64,000 nt of DNA from Methylocystis sp. IM3 (lineage in GTDB: Bacteria > Pseudomonadota > Alphaproteobacteria > Rhizobiales > Beijerinckiaceae): contig NZ_JBBPBZ010000002.1 in NCBI RefSeq assembly GCF_038070105.1, positions 233,501 to 297,500 of the forward strand, in the 5' to 3' direction. Under the pieces are notes generated by a model. That model worked only from the letters and a program-made list of their open reading frames with translations, was not told the DNA's origin and did not search any database. The position numbers were made by a program, and so were the translations under genes. Below, in pieces: positions 19,134-28,987 of this stretch; position 1 is the stretch's first letter, and every line of letters begins with the position of its first letter.

Positions 19134-20933
19134 TCACCGCTGGCGGACATAGCTCCCCGGCGCGGATTCGAGCGGCGCATAACCGTTTTCGCGCGCCCCC
19201 ATCGGCGGCGGGGCGACGCGCGCGGCTGCGCTGTGGCGCTCGAGCCATGCCGCCCAGGCGGGCCACCAGGAGCCTTCGACGCGCTTGGCGCGCTCGCGCC
19301 AGCGGTCGGCGCTCACGTAGCGATCGGTCCGCGCGCGCACGCCAATATGGAAGCGGCGGCCCGGATGGCCAGGCTCCGAGACGACGCCGGCGTTGTGCCC
19401 GCCATTGGTGAGCACGAAGGTCATGTCGTTGTCGGTGAAGAGATGGACCTTGTAGACCGAGCGCCAGGGCGAAATATGATCCGTCTCCGTGCCGACGACG
19501 AACATCGGCGCGTCGATGTCCTTCAAGGCGATCACTTCGTCCTCGACCGCGAAGCGTCCGGCGGTGAGGCGGTTCTCCAGAAAGAGCCCGCGCAGATATT
19601 GCGCATGCATGAGATAGGGCATGCGCGTCTGATCGGCGCTCCAGGCCATGAGGTCGGTCGCATGTTCGCGCTCGCCGAGCAGATATTCCCGGATCGCGCG
19701 CGCCCAGAACAGTTCGTTGGAGCGCAGCGCCATGAAGACGCCCGCCATCTGATGCGTGTCGAGATAGCCCTGATCCCACATCATGTCTTCGAGAAAGGCG
19801 ACCTGCGCCGCATCGACGAAGAGCATGAGGTCGCCGGGCTCGCTGAAATCCGTCTGCGAGGCGAGGAGCGTCACGGAAGCGAGACGGTCGTCGCCGTCGC
19901 GCGCCATGGTCGCGACGGCGATGGAGAGCAGCGTGCCGCCGAGGCAATAGCCGACGGCGTGAATCTTTCGCCCCGGCACAATCGCTCGAACGGCGTCGAG
20001 CGCCTCCATGATTCCCTGCGTGCGATAATCGTCGAGCGTGATGTCGCGATCCTCGGCGGAAGGGTTGCGCCACGAAATCATGAAGACCGTGAAACCCTGC
20101 TCGACGAGATAGCGCACGAGCGAATGATAGGGGGCAAGATCGAGAACGTAATATTTCATGATCCAGGCGGGGACGATCAGCAGCGGCTCGGCAAGCACGT
20201 TCTCCGTCGCCGGCTCGTACTGGATCAGCTCCATGAGATGATTGCGAAAGATCACCTCGCCCGGCGTCGCCGCGACATCCTCGCCCACGACGAAGCCATT
20301 GCCGTTTTCGCTGTGCGTCGCGACATCGAGAAAATCCTCGATGAAATGTTCGAACCCGCGCAGCAGATTGGCGCCGCCTTCCCGCTGCGTGCGGTCGATG
20401 ACCACCGGGTTGAGCCAGGGCTGGTTCGACGGCGAGAAGGCGTCGAGATATTTGAGCGCGAGAAAGGAGACGCGCGCGGCGTTGTTCGGCCGCATCCCCC
20501 GCGTCTCGCGCGTCGCCTTGCGCCACCATTGCCGCTGCGCCAGGAAAGCCTGCTCGATGAAGAGATAGGGGAAGGTACCCCAGGCCGGATCGTCGAAGCG
20601 CCGGTCGCCGGGCTCGGGCGGAAAAGGCCGCTCGGCCTTGTCGCTCACCAGATTGTGCAGCCCGAAATGCGCGAGCCGCGCGGCGGAGGACCAGGCGTCG
20701 ATCGCAAGCTCCATCTGCCGGCCGGGGGCCTGGACGAGATGCGCAGCCCAATCGACCCAGGCCGAGAGTTGCGCATGCGGCGATATGCCCTGCGTGAAGC
20801 GCGCGGCTGTCGCCTGGGCGACGCGGTCCACCGTCTCGAAGGATTGCGGCCGCAGGATCGGCGGGAGCGGCGGCGAGGCGCGGCGATCCTGCGGGCGGGG
20901 CGCGTCGGCGCGGCGTGTCGGCAAGGACGTCAT
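19134..20933 (-). CDS. phaC: Class I poly(3-hydroxyalkanoate) synthase
   Basis: A 599-residue PHA polymerase acting on 3-hydroxyacyl-CoA at the granule surface. The lipase-like box GYCLGG places the catalytic cysteine at residue 330; [10 protein letters not shown] gives the Asp and NGGHNAGVV the His. The N-terminal domain (about 60-230) and [14 protein letters not shown] are typical of class I. ATG 20933 has AGGAGAG immediately upstream, whereas ATG 20990 has none. It lies 66 nt after the PRPP synthetase-like gene and may share its transcript. phaA and phaB are not in the window. Confidence 0.92.
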   Translation of the reverse strand: MTSLPTRRADAPRPQDRRASPPLPPILRPQSFETVDRVAQATAARFTQGISPHAQLSAWVDWAAHLVQAPGRQMELAIDAWSSAARLAHFGLHNLVSDKAERPFPPEPGDRRFDDPAWGTFPYLFIEQAFLAQRQWWRKATRETRGMRPNNAARVSFLALKYLDAFSPSNQPWLNPVVIDRTQREGGANLLRGFEHFIEDFLDVATHSENGNGFVVGEDVAATPGEVIFRNHLMELIQYEPATENVLAEPLLIVPAWIMKYYVLDLAPYHSLVRYLVEQGFTVFMISWRNPSAEDRDITLDDYRTQGIMEALDAVRAIVPGRKIHAVGYCLGGTLLSIAVATMARDGDDRLASVTLLASQTDFSEPGDLMLFVDAAQVAFLEDMMWDQGYLDTHQMAGVFMALRSNELFWARAIREYLLGEREHATDLMAWSADQTRMPYLMHAQYLRGLFLENRLTAGRFAVEDEVIALKDIDAPMFVVGTETDHISPWRSVYKVHLFTDNDMTFVLTNGGHNAGVVSEPGHPGRRFHIGVRARTDRYVSADRWRERAKRVEGSWWPAWAAWLERHSAAARVAPPPMGARENGYAPLESAPGSYVRQR

Positions 20934-20999
20934 GGCTCTCCTGAAAATGCGTTCGTCTTCGACAATGGGGACGAATTGTAGCGCTTCCATGAAGGCGCG

Positions 21000-21995
21000 T
21001 CAGGGGCCGTCCGCCAGCAATTGCGTGATCGAGCCGTTCTCGCTGCGGCGGCGGATGGCTTGCGCAATCAGTCCGGCGAGCGGAAGAACCAGGAGCCGCC
21101 CGCCGAGCGCCTGCGCGACCGCGCCGTCTGGCGCGACGGGGACCGAGTCGGTCACGATGAGCCGGTCGACGGGCGCGTCGCCCAGGACTTGCGGCGCCGC
21201 CTGTGCGAAAACGCCATGCGTCGCCAGCGCGAAGACCTGCGCCGCGCCCTGTGCGCGGCAGGCGGCGGCCGTGCGCGCGATGGTGCCGCCGCCGGCAATG
21301 AGATCGTCGAGGATGAGGGCGATGCGCCCCGCCACGTCGCCCGCGAAAAGCTCGCCCGTGACGCGGCCCTCGCTGCGCACCTTGTCCATGAAAGCCTTGG
21401 CGACGGGGCGTTGCAGCAGACGCTCCAGCCTCTGGCGAAAAAGCTCGGCGCGCTTCTCGCCGCCGAGATCCGGCGACACGACCGCAACCGGCGCCTGCCC
21501 GACGAGGGGCAAGAGACGCCTCGCGAACAACGCATGGGCGTCGAGCGGAATGGATTCGCAGCGAAAGGCGTTCTCGAAGGCCGCGACGTTGTGCGCGTCG
21601 ACCGTCATCACCGCATCGGCGCGCATGGCCTCGAAGAGCTGCGCGACATAGCGCGTCGTGATCGGATCGCGCGGCTTGGTGCGCCGGTCCTTGCGCGAGA
21701 AGGCGAGATAGGGCGCGACGGCCGTGACGCGGGCGGCGCCGCCGTCCCTGAGCGCGCCGATGAAGAACAGGAGCTTGAGGAGCTTCTCCGACCCGCTCGC
21801 GCCCGGTTGCCCATAGAGGCTCGAAATCACATAGGCGTCGGCGCCGCGAACGCTTTCGAGCGGCCGCAGCTTGTATTCGCCGTCCTCGAAATCGCGCTCC
21901 TCCATCGGCGCGAGCGCGAGGCCGAGAGACGCGGCGACCGCCTCGCCGAAGGCCCGGCTGTCGCCGAGCGCGAAGATCGTGGGATGCGCCTTCAT
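21000..21995 (-). CDS. Ribose-phosphate pyrophosphokinase family protein
   Basis: A 331-residue PRPP-synthetase homologue. EERDFEDGEYKLRPLESVRGADAYVISSL, APYLAFSRKDRRTKPRDPI (ATP/ribose-phosphate region) and the PRPP loop ALILDDLIAGGGTI are clear. It should make PRPP from ribose-5-phosphate and ATP. It is slightly longer and more divergent than the housekeeping Prs, so it is probably a second, specialised copy. ATG 21995 has GGAGG 7 nt upstream and overlaps the upstream hydrolase stop (ATGA). Its neighbour across the divergent promoter is a PRPP-motif phosphoribosyltransferase, which suggests linked functions. Confidence 0.85.
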   Translation of the reverse strand: MKAHPTIFALGDSRAFGEAVAASLGLALAPMEERDFEDGEYKLRPLESVRGADAYVISSLYGQPGASGSEKLLKLLFFIGALRDGGAARVTAVAPYLAFSRKDRRTKPRDPITTRYVAQLFEAMRADAVMTVDAHNVAAFENAFRCESIPLDAHALFARRLLPLVGQAPVAVVSPDLGGEKRAELFRQRLERLLQRPVAKAFMDKVRSEGRVTGELFAGDVAGRIALILDDLIAGGGTIARTAAACRAQGAAQVFALATHGVFAQAAPQVLGDAPVDRLIVTDSVPVAPDGAVAQALGGRLLVLPLAGLIAQAIRRRSENGSITQLLADGP

Positions 21996-23056
21996 CTTCG
22001 GGCCTCCTCGAGCCACGCGGCGACGCGCGGCCATTGCGTTTCTATGGTGCGCCGGCCCATGAAGAGCGCAAGATGGCTGCAGGGCGCCTGCGCCGTCTCC
22101 GCGCGGCCTTGCGCAAGACGTGTGACGGCCAGCGCCTGCGCCGGCGGCGCGATGGCGTCTCTCTCGCCGATGAGTAGGAACAGCGGCTGGCGCAGCGCGC
22201 GCAGATCGATGCTGCGCCCGAGCGCCGGAAAGCCGCCGGAGGCGAGCAGATTGTCGCGATAGAGCCTCGAGAACACTTCCTGAAAATAAGGCCCCGGCAG
22301 ATCGAGCGGGCGCCGGTCCCAGTCCCGAAAGGCGGCGATCGCCTGCTGCGCCTCAGGTCCGGCGAAGGGCGGGTCGATCTCGAGCGAGTCGACGAGCCGT
22401 TTCTCTTCGTCGTCTTCGCGCGGCCAGACCGTCGCCATGCGCTCGCCCCTCACGCAGCCGCCGCCCATGTCGATGAGGCGGCGAATGTCTTCCTCGCAGG
22501 TCGAGGCGACCGGCTCCGACAAGGCCGAGGGCGCCGCCCTCACATCGACAGGCGTTCCGACGAGAACGATGCGGGCGGCCTTGGCGGGAAAACGCGCCGC
22601 ATAGACGAGCGAAAGCCAGCCGCCCTGGCACAGGCCGACAAGATCGACCGGCGCGCCGACGTCGTCGATGGCGACATTGAGCGCCGCGAGAAGGTCGTCC
22701 GTCGTCGCGCGGCAGGTGGCGCGCGTCGCGGATTTCCACTCGATGAGGAAAAGACGCGGGCAACCATGGCGGAGCAGGGCCGAGATCAGACTGTGGCCGG
22801 GGGCGAGATCGGCGATCTGCGCGTCGTGCAGGGCGAAGGGCGCCAGAACGACGACGGGCCGAGCAGCGTTTCCGGTCGAAAAGTCCCAAAGACGCAGCGC
22901 GGCGAGGTCGAGCGCGAGACGCGCGGGCGTCGCCCATTGCGGCGGCGGCCGCGACTCCGGCACCGCGCCTGCCCCGACCTCGAAGAGGCGCCGCCAGAAT
23001 TCGAGGGAGGCCAACGGCCAGCCGGTGAAATCCCGTGTCCAATCGTGGAAGGCCAT
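21992..23056 (-). CDS. PhaC-like alpha/beta hydrolase
   Basis: A 354-residue alpha/beta-hydrolase with the polymerase-like elbow GLCQGGW, putting Cys143 where PHA synthases have their nucleophile, and CSHLALFMG as the His region. It is much shorter than a class I synthase and lacks its N-terminal domain. It resembles hydrolases annotated as PHA synthase-like or DUF3141-related, so polymerase or thioesterase roles are both open. It is coupled to the PRPP synthetase-like gene by a 4-nt overlap and heads the minus-strand group ending with phaC. Confidence 0.7.
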   Translation of the reverse strand: MAFHDWTRDFTGWPLASLEFWRRLFEVGAGAVPESRPPPQWATPARLALDLAALRLWDFSTGNAARPVVVLAPFALHDAQIADLAPGHSLISALLRHGCPRLFLIEWKSATRATCRATTDDLLAALNVAIDDVGAPVDLVGLCQGGWLSLVYAARFPAKAARIVLVGTPVDVRAAPSALSEPVASTCEEDIRRLIDMGGGCVRGERMATVWPREDDEEKRLVDSLEIDPPFAGPEAQQAIAAFRDWDRRPLDLPGPYFQEVFSRLYRDNLLASGGFPALGRSIDLRALRQPLFLLIGERDAIAPPAQALAVTRLAQGRAETAQAPCSHLALFMGRRTIETQWPRVAAWLEEARR

Positions 23057-23136
23057 CGCCTTTTCCGTCCCGCCCGCGAGCGGGCTATCATATGTGATGA
23101 AGGATCGGAAAGGCGAACGATGGCGGGAGCGGAGCA

Positions 23137-24174
23137 GTGAGCAGGGACGGCCTTACCGAAAGCGTCGAGGGATTGCGCCCCTCCACGGCGGAGAAGCTGC
23201 GCTTTCTGAGCGCGCCGGCGTCCTATCCGCTCCGGCCTGCTTCGGTCGAGGTCATCGAGACTCATATGTCCTATGTCTTCCTCGCCGGCGATCGCGCCTA
23301 CAAGCTCAAGAAGCCGGTGCGCTATCCTTTCCTGGATTTCTCGACGCTTCAGGCGCGTGAGCGCGATTGCCGGGAGGAAGCGCGCCTCAACCGGCGCCTT
23401 GCGCCCGATGTCTATCTCGGCGTGACGCCGCTCACCGCGCAAGGCGACAGGCTGATGATCGGCGGCGGCGGCGCCGTGGTCGACTGGCTCGTCGAGATGC
23501 GGCGCCTCCCCTGCGACCTCATGCTCGACAGGATCATTGCGGCGGGCGGCCCGAGCGCGGCGCAGCTTGTCGACATCTGCGACGTTCTGGCGCGCTTCTA
23601 CCGCGGCGCCGAGCCGAGCTTTCTCGCGCCCGAGGACTATGCCGAGCGTTTTTTCGTCGAGGAACGCATGAACCGCGAGATTTTGACGCGGCCGGATTTC
23701 GCCTTCCGCGACGAGGCGGCGCGCTTGCTCGATCAACTCGACGCGCGCCTCGTCGCGGCGCGTGCGACGCTCGAGGCGCGCCAGCGCGAGGGGCGCGTCG
23801 TCGACGGCCATGGCGATCTGAGGCCCGAGCATATCTGCCTCGATCATCCCCCTGTGATTTTCGACTGCCTCGAATTCAATGCGGCGCTCCGGCAGGTGGA
23901 TCCTTTCGATGAGATCGCACTGCTCGGCGTCGAATGCGCGCAACTTGGCGCAGACGCGCTGTTGCGGCGATTCACGGAAGAGCTGGCGCGACGGCTCGGA
24001 TGCGCGCCGCCCTTCGAACTCGTCGCGCTTTATGGCGCCTGGCGGGCGGCCCTGCGCGCGCGTCTCTCCTTCGCGCATCTCCTGGAGCCCGCGCCGCGCA
24101 ACCCTCAGAAATGGACGCCGCTCGCGCGCCGCTATCTCTCGATCGCCTCGCGCCTTCTGGCTCAGGAATTTTGA
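23137..24174 (+). CDS. Aminoglycoside phosphotransferase-fold kinase (COG2187-like)
   Basis: A 345-residue APH-fold protein. SYVFLAGDRAYKLKKPVRYPFLDFS holds the ATP-binding lysine strand, and GHGDLRPEHICL is the catalytic loop (HGD), followed by VIFDCLEF with the metal-binding Asp. The usual catalytic-loop Asn is replaced by His, as in many COG2187 members. The substrate is unknown; aminoglycoside resistance is not implied. GTG 23137 has GGAG upstream. It diverges from the PhaC-like hydrolase across 80 nt and is 17 nt before the phosphoribosyltransferase gene. Confidence 0.75.
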   Translation: MSRDGLTESVEGLRPSTAEKLRFLSAPASYPLRPASVEVIETHMSYVFLAGDRAYKLKKPVRYPFLDFSTLQARERDCREEARLNRRLAPDVYLGVTPLTAQGDRLMIGGGGAVVDWLVEMRRLPCDLMLDRIIAAGGPSAAQLVDICDVLARFYRGAEPSFLAPEDYAERFFVEERMNREILTRPDFAFRDEAARLLDQLDARLVAARATLEARQREGRVVDGHGDLRPEHICLDHPPVIFDCLEFNAALRQVDPFDEIALLGVECAQLGADALLRRFTEELARRLGCAPPFELVALYGAWRAALRARLSFAHLLEPAPRNPQKWTPLARRYLSIASRLLAQEF

Positions 24175-24191
24175 AGGGAAGGAGGAGAACC

Positions 24192-24851
24192 GTGCCGTTT
24201 ATCGACCGTGAAGAGGCTGGCCGGCGGCTCGCGGAGGAATTGGCGCCGCGTGTTTCGGGCGAGGATGTCGTCGTCTTCGCCTTGCCGCGCGGCGGCGCGC
24301 CGGTGGCGGCGCCGATCGCCGAGGCGCTGAACGCCCCGCTCGATCTGGCGCTCGTGCGCAAGATCGGCGCGCCCTATCAGCCAGAGCTCGCCATGGGCGC
24401 CGTCGCCGACAGCGGAACGCCCGTCGTCGTGCGCAATGAAGACGTGATCGAGCTTCTCGGCGTGAGCGAAGCGCGCTTCGATGAGGCCTGCGCACGCGAA
24501 TGCGCCGAGATCGGGCGGCGACGGGGCCTCTATCTCGGAACGCGATCCCGCGCCGACGCGAAAGGGCGGACGGCCATCGTCGTGGACGATGGCGTGGCGA
24601 CCGGCGCGACCACGCGCGCGGCGCTGCGGGCGGTGCGCATACAGGCGCCCAAACGGCTCATTCTCGCCGTCCCCGTCGCCTCGACCGAAGCCCTCGAACT
24701 GCTGCGCGCCGAGGCCGACGAAATTCTCTGCCTCGAGGCGCATGAGTATTTCAGGGGCGTCGGCGGCTATTACGCCGATTTCCAGCAAGTCGGCGACGCG
24801 GAAGTGATCGCGCTCCTCGATCGCTACGGGCCCGGCGCGGCGCGCGGCTAA
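24192..24851 (+). CDS. Phosphoribosyltransferase family protein
   Basis: A 219-residue type I phosphoribosyltransferase fold. AIVVDDGVATGATTRAA is the 13-residue PRPP-binding signature, preceded by ALPRGGAPVAAPIAEAL. The acceptor base is not identifiable. Related proteins are found beside or fused to erythromycin-esterase-like or dienelactone-hydrolase domains. The start is GTG 24192 with a very strong GGAAGGAGGAG site; the longer open frame from 23934 overlaps the kinase gene and is not real. It is probably co-transcribed with the upstream kinase and the downstream PEP synthase. Confidence 0.85.
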   Translation: MPFIDREEAGRRLAEELAPRVSGEDVVVFALPRGGAPVAAPIAEALNAPLDLALVRKIGAPYQPELAMGAVADSGTPVVVRNEDVIELLGVSEARFDEACARECAEIGRRRGLYLGTRSRADAKGRTAIVVDDGVATGATTRAALRAVRIQAPKRLILAVPVASTEALELLRAEADEILCLEAHEYFRGVGGYYADFQQVGDAEVIALLDRYGPGAARG

Positions 24852-24937
24852 ATGCCTCGCTGTCGCGGCGACCAGGCGCAGGTTTATTTTCTTCGCGTCT
24901 CTTTCGATTGCGGCGCAAAACACGAGAAGTGGTGAAG

Positions 24938-27385
24938 ATGCACGACAAGGATCAGCCGGTTCACTCCCCGACGCGCGGCGCGGGCCGCTATGTCCGCTTC
25001 TTTTCGCAGATCGGAATCGAGGACGTGCCGCTCGTCGGCGGCAAGAACGCCTCGCTCGGCGAGATGTATCGCGAGCTGACGGCGAAGGGCCTTCGCGTTC
25101 CCAACGGCTTCGCGGTGACGGCCGAAGCCTATCGCCATGTCCTCGACGCTGCCGGCGCCTGGGGCGCGCTCGAGGCGGCGCTCGACGGCCTCGACGCGGA
25201 CGATGTGGAGGACCTCGCGCGCCGCGCCGCGCAGGCCCGCGACATCGTCTATGGCGCCGGCCTGCCGGCGGAAGTCGAGGCCGACATACGCGCGGGCCTC
25301 GCGCGGCTCGTCGAGGAATATGGCGCAGATGTTTCTGTCGCGGTCCGCTCGTCGGCGACGGCGGAGGATTTGCCGAGCGCCAGTTTCGCGGGGCAGCACG
25401 ACACCTATCTCAACGTGCAGGGCGCGGCGGCCGTGCTCGACGCCGTGCGCCACTGTTTTGCGAGCCTCTTTACCGACCGCGCCATCCGTTACCGGATCGA
25501 CAATGGCTTCGATCATTTCAAGGTCTTCAATTCCGTCGCCGTCATGAAGATGGTGCGCTCCGATCTCGCCGCGTCGGGCGTCATTTTTACAATAGACACG
25601 GAAACCGGCTTCAAGGACGTGGTGTTCATCACGGGCGCCTATGGGCTCGGCGAGAATGTCGTGCAGGGCGCCGTCGATCCCGACGAGTTTTACGTTTTCA
25701 AGCCGACTTACGAGGCGGGAAAGCGCGCGGTGCTGAAGCGCACGCTCGGGCCAAAGAAGATCAAGATGATCTTCTCGAGCCGCGGTCGCGCGACGACGCG
25801 CAATATTCCGACCGACCGCAAGGAGCGTGAGAAATACTGCATCACCGACGCCGAGGCGCTGACGCTCGCGGGTCAGGCGATCACGATCGAAAAACATTAC
25901 AGCGCCAAGGCCGGCGCGCCGCGCCCCATGGATATCGAATGGGCCAAGGATGGCGTCGACGGCGAGCTTTATATCGTGCAGGCGCGCCCCGAAACCGTCG
26001 CGTCGCGGAAGAATCGCAACGTCATCCAGGAATATCGCGTCAAATCGCACGGCCTCGTGAAGGTCGAGGGCCGCGCCGTCGGTGCGAGGATCGCCTCGGG
26101 CAGGGCGCGGGTCGTCGAACATGCGAGCGAACTCTCCAAATTCGTTCCCGGCGAAATCCTCGTCGCCGACACGACGTCTCCCGACTGGGGCACGGTGATG
26201 AAATCGGCGGCGGGCATCGTCACCAATCGCGGCGGGCGCACCTGCCACGCGGCGATCGTGGCGCGCGAGCTCGGCATTCCCGCCATCGTCGGAACCGACC
26301 GCGCGACGCATCTCATCCGCACGGGCGACCTCATCGCGGTGAGCTGCGCGGAGGGAGACGTGGGCAAGGTCTATGAGGGCGAGATCGACTTCGACGTGAT
26401 CGAAACGGATCTGTCCAGCCTGCCGAGGCCCGTGACCCATGTGATGATGAATGTCGGCAATCCGGAGGTCGCCTTCGGCGTCGCCGCGCTCCCCAACGAC
26501 GGCGTCGGACTGGCGCGCATGGAGTTCATCATCTCCGAGTCGATCAAGGCGCACCCGATGGCGCTAATTCATCCGGAAAAACTCGATGAGACCGAGCGGG
26601 CTCAGATTGCGTCGCTGACGGCGCATTATCCGAGCCCGCGCGATTATTTCGTCGAGCGCCTGTCGGAGGGCGTCGGAACCATTGCCGCGGCCTTCTATCC
26701 CAAGCCCGTCATCGTGCGCATGTCGGACTTCAAGAGCAATGAATATGCGACGCTGCTCGGCGGGCGCGCCTTCGAGGGCAGGGAAGAAAATCCGATGATC
26801 GGCTTTCGCGGGGCCTCGCGCTACGCGCATCCCAATTATCGCGAGGGCTTCGCGCTCGAATGCGCCGCGATGAAGCGCGTGCGCGACGAGATGGGCTTGA
26901 CCAATGTGAGGCTCATGATCCCCTTCTGCCGGCGCGTCGAGGAAGCGGAGCGCGTGTTATCGCTCATGCGCGAGCTCGGCCTCGAACGCGGGAGGGACGG
27001 GCTCGAAATCTACGTCATGTGCGAAATCCCCAACAATGTGCTACTCATCGACGACTTCTCGAAGCATTTCGACGGCTTCTCGATCGGCTCCAACGATCTG
27101 ACCCAGCTGACGCTCGGCGTCGATCGCGATTCCGAAATCGTGGCCTTCGATTTCGACGAGCGCGACGAGGGCGTGAAGACGATCATTCGCATGGCGATCG
27201 AAGGGGCGAAGCGCAACGGGCGTCATATCGGCATCTGCGGGCAGGCGCCTTCGGATTATCCCGAGATCGCCGAGTTCCTCGTTCGGCTCGGCATCGACTC
27301 CATGAGCCTCAATCCGGACACCATCCTCGACGCTACGACGCGTATCCTCGAACTCGAAAAGACGCTCGGCCGCGTCCGACAATAG
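24938..27385 (+). CDS. ppsA: Phosphoenolpyruvate synthase
   Basis: An 815-residue PEP synthase that turns pyruvate and ATP into PEP, AMP and phosphate for gluconeogenesis or C1/C2 assimilation. The N-terminal ATP-grasp domain has PLVGGKNASLGEMY and VAVRSSATAEDLPSASFAGQ. The mobile phosphohistidine domain has NRGGRTCHAAIVARELG (His) and the C-terminal TIM barrel has VMCEIPNNVLLIDDF and FSIGSNDLTQLTLG. The start ATG 24938 follows GAGAAGTGGTG. It ends the three-gene plus-strand unit and is followed by an intrinsic terminator. Confidence 0.95.
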   Translation: MHDKDQPVHSPTRGAGRYVRFFSQIGIEDVPLVGGKNASLGEMYRELTAKGLRVPNGFAVTAEAYRHVLDAAGAWGALEAALDGLDADDVEDLARRAAQARDIVYGAGLPAEVEADIRAGLARLVEEYGADVSVAVRSSATAEDLPSASFAGQHDTYLNVQGAAAVLDAVRHCFASLFTDRAIRYRIDNGFDHFKVFNSVAVMKMVRSDLAASGVIFTIDTETGFKDVVFITGAYGLGENVVQGAVDPDEFYVFKPTYEAGKRAVLKRTLGPKKIKMIFSSRGRATTRNIPTDRKEREKYCITDAEALTLAGQAITIEKHYSAKAGAPRPMDIEWAKDGVDGELYIVQARPETVASRKNRNVIQEYRVKSHGLVKVEGRAVGARIASGRARVVEHASELSKFVPGEILVADTTSPDWGTVMKSAAGIVTNRGGRTCHAAIVARELGIPAIVGTDRATHLIRTGDLIAVSCAEGDVGKVYEGEIDFDVIETDLSSLPRPVTHVMMNVGNPEVAFGVAALPNDGVGLARMEFIISESIKAHPMALIHPEKLDETERAQIASLTAHYPSPRDYFVERLSEGVGTIAAAFYPKPVIVRMSDFKSNEYATLLGGRAFEGREENPMIGFRGASRYAHPNYREGFALECAAMKRVRDEMGLTNVRLMIPFCRRVEEAERVLSLMRELGLERGRDGLEIYVMCEIPNNVLLIDDFSKHFDGFSIGSNDLTQLTLGVDRDSEIVAFDFDERDEGVKTIIRMAIEGAKRNGRHIGICGQAPSDYPEIAEFLVRLGIDSMSLNPDTILDATTRILELEKTLGRVRQ

Positions 27386-27421
27386 CGGCGAGAGGGGCGA
27401 TCGCGGCGGCATGATGCGAAA

Positions 27422-27459
27422 AACGGCCCGGCGGTACATCCGCGCTCGGGCCGTTTTTC
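27422..27459 (+). terminator. Intrinsic terminator after ppsA
   Basis: AACGGCCCG pairs perfectly with CGGGCCGTT across a 16-nt loop, and a T-tract follows. Confidence 0.9.
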
Positions 27460-27638
27460 TCCGGCGGGACGGCCGCCGGCTCTTTCAAGAGATAGGCGCG
27501 GATCGGACGGTTGCAAGGCGGACCGTCCTTCGCGCGGTTTGGATTAAACAATTTTTGGCTGTTGCGAAGCTGTCCTAGCCGCGCCGGCGCAAAATATGCA
27601 CTCTCGCCCACGGTTGTCGAAGCAGGCGGGGAGGCGTT

Positions 27639-28973
27639 TTGGAACGGATCAGCTTAATGGCGCGGGCTCTGGCGGCGGCCGCGTGTCTTTGCGCCGGCGC
27701 CGCATCCGCCGGGGCTGTCCCCGGCGGCAAAGGCGGCGCGGCCCGCGCGCCCGAGAGCGCCTCCCTGTTGACCAGGAAATCCTTCGCCGACGCGCCGGAC
27801 GGACCCAAGGCGTTACTCCGCCGCTTCGGGATCGACGCCGACGTCTGGGTCACGCAGTTCTTCCAAGGCATCGCGGCGGGCGCGAACGACGGCCTGTCCC
27901 GCTATGGCGGCAAGGTCGACGGCTTCCTGAAGATTGACGCCGAAAAGCTCGGCCTGTGGCGCGGCCTGCGCGTCAATGCGCAATACGAGCATTACTTCGG
28001 CCTGAATATCAACAACAAGGACTTCACCCTTGTGCCGGTGAATGCGGCGCAGGCCTTTGTCGCGAGTCAAAGCTATCATTCGGCGCTGTCGGTGGTCGTG
28101 ACGCAGCAATTGAGCGAGCAACTATCGCTGAGCGTCGGCAAGTTCAACATGATGACAGTCGCCTCGCAGACGCCGCTGATCGGCGGCGGCGGGCTCGACA
28201 CATTCATGAACCGCGCCTTCGCCTTGCCCTCCACCGGCATCGGCGTCGCCTCGGCGCGCACTGTCGCCGACCGGCTCATCGTCTCGCCGCCCTATATCCT
28301 CGGCGGCATTGCGACGCTGAAGACGCAGGTCGCGACGATGACGCTCGTTTTCGCCGATCCGCGCAACGCCGCCAATCCGCGCGTGCTCCAGCGTCCCTTC
28401 GAGCGCGGCGTCGGCGTCGTCGGCGGCGTCACCGTGCCCATCGAGATCGCCGGGCTGCGCGGCTTTCACACGCTGCGCGGCGGCTACAGCAATGCGCGCG
28501 GCTTCGATCTTGACGACACCGACGACCTGCGCGCGCGGCTCGTCACGCGTCAGCCAATCACCAAGAAAGGCTTCTGGCTCGCCTCCTATGCGGTCCAGCA
28601 ATATCTCGTCGCGAGCGCCGACGATCCATCCGTGGGCTGGGGGTTATTTGGCCTCGCGACGCTTTCGGACGGCAATCCGAACCCCGTGCGCTGGAGCGCG
28701 CTCGCGGGCCTTGCAGGCAATAATCTGCTGCCGGGCCGGGTAAATGATCAGTGGGGCGTCGGCTTTTTCCACTATGGCCTGACGACGCCGCTTCTTGCGG
28801 GCCTTGCGGATCTGCGCCTCTACCGGCGCAGCGAAGGCGGCGTCGAGGCCTTTTACAATTGGGCGATCACGCCCTGGGTGCGGCTCTCGGGCGATTTGCA
28901 GATTGTCGAGCCCTGGAACGCCCTGAAACCGCGCGCCACCTATATGGCGCTGCGCCTCCAGACGCGCTTTTGA
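27639..28973 (+). CDS. OprB-family carbohydrate-selective porin
   Basis: A 444-residue outer-membrane barrel. The signal peptide (ARALAAAACLCAGAASAGA) is followed by repeated amphipathic strands, the FFQGIAAGANDGLSRYGGKVDG opening, LSLSVGKFNMM and a C-terminal TYMALRLQTRF ending in Phe, as BAM substrates do. OprB porins pass sugars or other small hydrophilic solutes. TTG 27639 is chosen for the strong GGGGAGG 6 nt upstream; the in-frame ATG 27657 is the alternative and keeps the signal peptide. It stands alone behind the ppsA terminator. Confidence 0.85.
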   Translation: MERISLMARALAAAACLCAGAASAGAVPGGKGGAARAPESASLLTRKSFADAPDGPKALLRRFGIDADVWVTQFFQGIAAGANDGLSRYGGKVDGFLKIDAEKLGLWRGLRVNAQYEHYFGLNINNKDFTLVPVNAAQAFVASQSYHSALSVVVTQQLSEQLSLSVGKFNMMTVASQTPLIGGGGLDTFMNRAFALPSTGIGVASARTVADRLIVSPPYILGGIATLKTQVATMTLVFADPRNAANPRVLQRPFERGVGVVGGVTVPIEIAGLRGFHTLRGGYSNARGFDLDDTDDLRARLVTRQPITKKGFWLASYAVQQYLVASADDPSVGWGLFGLATLSDGNPNPVRWSALAGLAGNNLLPGRVNDQWGVGFFHYGLTTPLLAGLADLRLYRRSEGGVEAFYNWAITPWVRLSGDLQIVEPWNALKPRATYMALRLQTRF

Positions 28974-28987
28974 AAGCGGCCTGAATA

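Noticed and set aside
23057..23136. Anaerobox (FnrL/FixK site) in the PHA/PRPP divergent promoter
   Set aside because: No TTGAT-N4-ATCAA or close variant occurs in the 80-nt gap.
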